The position numbers were made by a program, and so were the translations under genes. DNA of 52,162 nucleotides from Mesostigma viride (Eukaryota > Streptophyta > Mesostigmatophyceae > Mesostigmatales > Mesostigmataceae), in NCBI GenBank assembly GCA_009746045.1, contig RPFO01000792.1, positions 1-52,162 on the forward strand, read 5' to 3'. Shown piece by piece: positions 51,621-52,162 of the stretch. Below the pieces are notes generated by a model. The model searched no databases, was not told where the DNA came from, and saw only the letters and a program-made list of their open reading frames with translations. The stretch's first letter is position 1; every line of letters begins with the position of its first letter.

Positions 51621-52162
51621 TGTACATGTAAGTGCAGCCGCCCCTTGCGTGCGCGGTGTATGTACGTGTGTGTGCAGCCGCCCCAAGCGTGCGCGGTGTG
51701 TGTACATGTGAGTGCAGCTGCCCCAAGCGTGCGCGGTGTGTGTACATGTGTGTGCAGTTGCCCCTTGCGTGCGCGGTGGATGTACGTGTGTGTGCATGCC
51801 GGCAATTGCGTGCATGGTGTGTGTACGTGTGTGTGCAGCCGCCCCTTGCGTGCGCGGTGTGTGTACGTGTGTGTGCACTCGCCCCTTGCGTGCGCGGTGG
51901 ATGTACATGTGTGTGCAGCCGCCCCTTGCGTGCATGGTGTATGTCCATGTGTGGGCAGTTGCCCCTTGCGTGCGCGGCGTATGTACATGTTTTTGCACTC
52001 GCCCCTTGCGTGCATGGTGTATGTATGTGTGTGTGCAGCCGCCCCTTGCGTGCGCGGTGGATGTACGTGTGTGTGCAGCCCACCCTTTCCGTGCGCGGTG
52101 TATGTACATGTGAGTGCCGTCGCCCCAAGCGTGCATTTTGTGTGTAAGTGTGTGTGCAGCAG
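51621..52162 (+). repeat. 40-bp satellite (start of a further block)
   Basis: Repeats the beginning of blocks 2 and 4. Small disagreements appear near 52079-52091 (CCCACCCTTTCC instead of CCACCCCTTTC). It continues to the window edge. Confidence 0.93.

Overview
The window is repeat-rich nuclear DNA of a eukaryote. It holds no recognisable host protein gene, rRNA or complete tRNA. What it holds is a GC-rich 40-bp satellite, three families of LTR retrotransposon inserted into that satellite, and one small fold-back element. The plant-style Copia layout of one family (initiator-Met-type primer site, TATA box and AATAAA in the LTR) suggests an alga, land plant or other protist lineage; the species cannot be named from the sequence.

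Layout. 1-6688: 3' part of element C (gag remnants, an intact 1295-codon pol frame, one 473-bp LTR). 6689-10781: satellite, interrupted at 9608-10050 by a fold-back element with a tRNA-like core. 10782-15314: complete element A (818-bp LTRs, TSD TGTAC), which encodes only Gag and a Copia-type protease. 15315-20782: satellite with higher-order repeats. 20783-24832: 5' part of element B, joined abruptly to the 3' part of a second A copy (24833-27090). 27091-34680: the same satellite array with one extra 2124-bp unit. 34681-42195: complete element B (378-bp LTRs, TSD CAGCC), with frames broken by single-base indels. 42196-47094: satellite. 47095-51620: third A copy. 51621-52162: satellite.

The most interesting content is the related pair of elements B and C. 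Their pol order is zinc knuckles - integrase - protease - reverse transcriptase - RNase H. Neither Copia (PR-IN-RT-RH) nor Gypsy (PR-RT-RH-IN) uses that order. The RT and RNase H look Copia-like, with HGDD in place of the usual YxDD. The integrase has D-X29-E spacing and a Gypsy-like SH3/GPY-F-type C-terminus. The protease is a retropepsin with DTQ. The LTRs begin AGTTA and end TAACT instead of TG...CA. Gag and Pol are offset by -1 at a G-rich slippery heptamer in both families.

The region is built by nested duplication: a 40-bp monomer, sub-repeats near 1 kb, a 2124-bp higher-order unit, an approximately 11.8-kb tandem duplication whose junction at 24832/24833 fuses B to A, and an approximately 36-kb outer repeat. 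Paralogous satellite copies preserve the empty target site of every insertion. Most differences between copies are single-base homopolymer deletions, so some broken frames may be sequence error.
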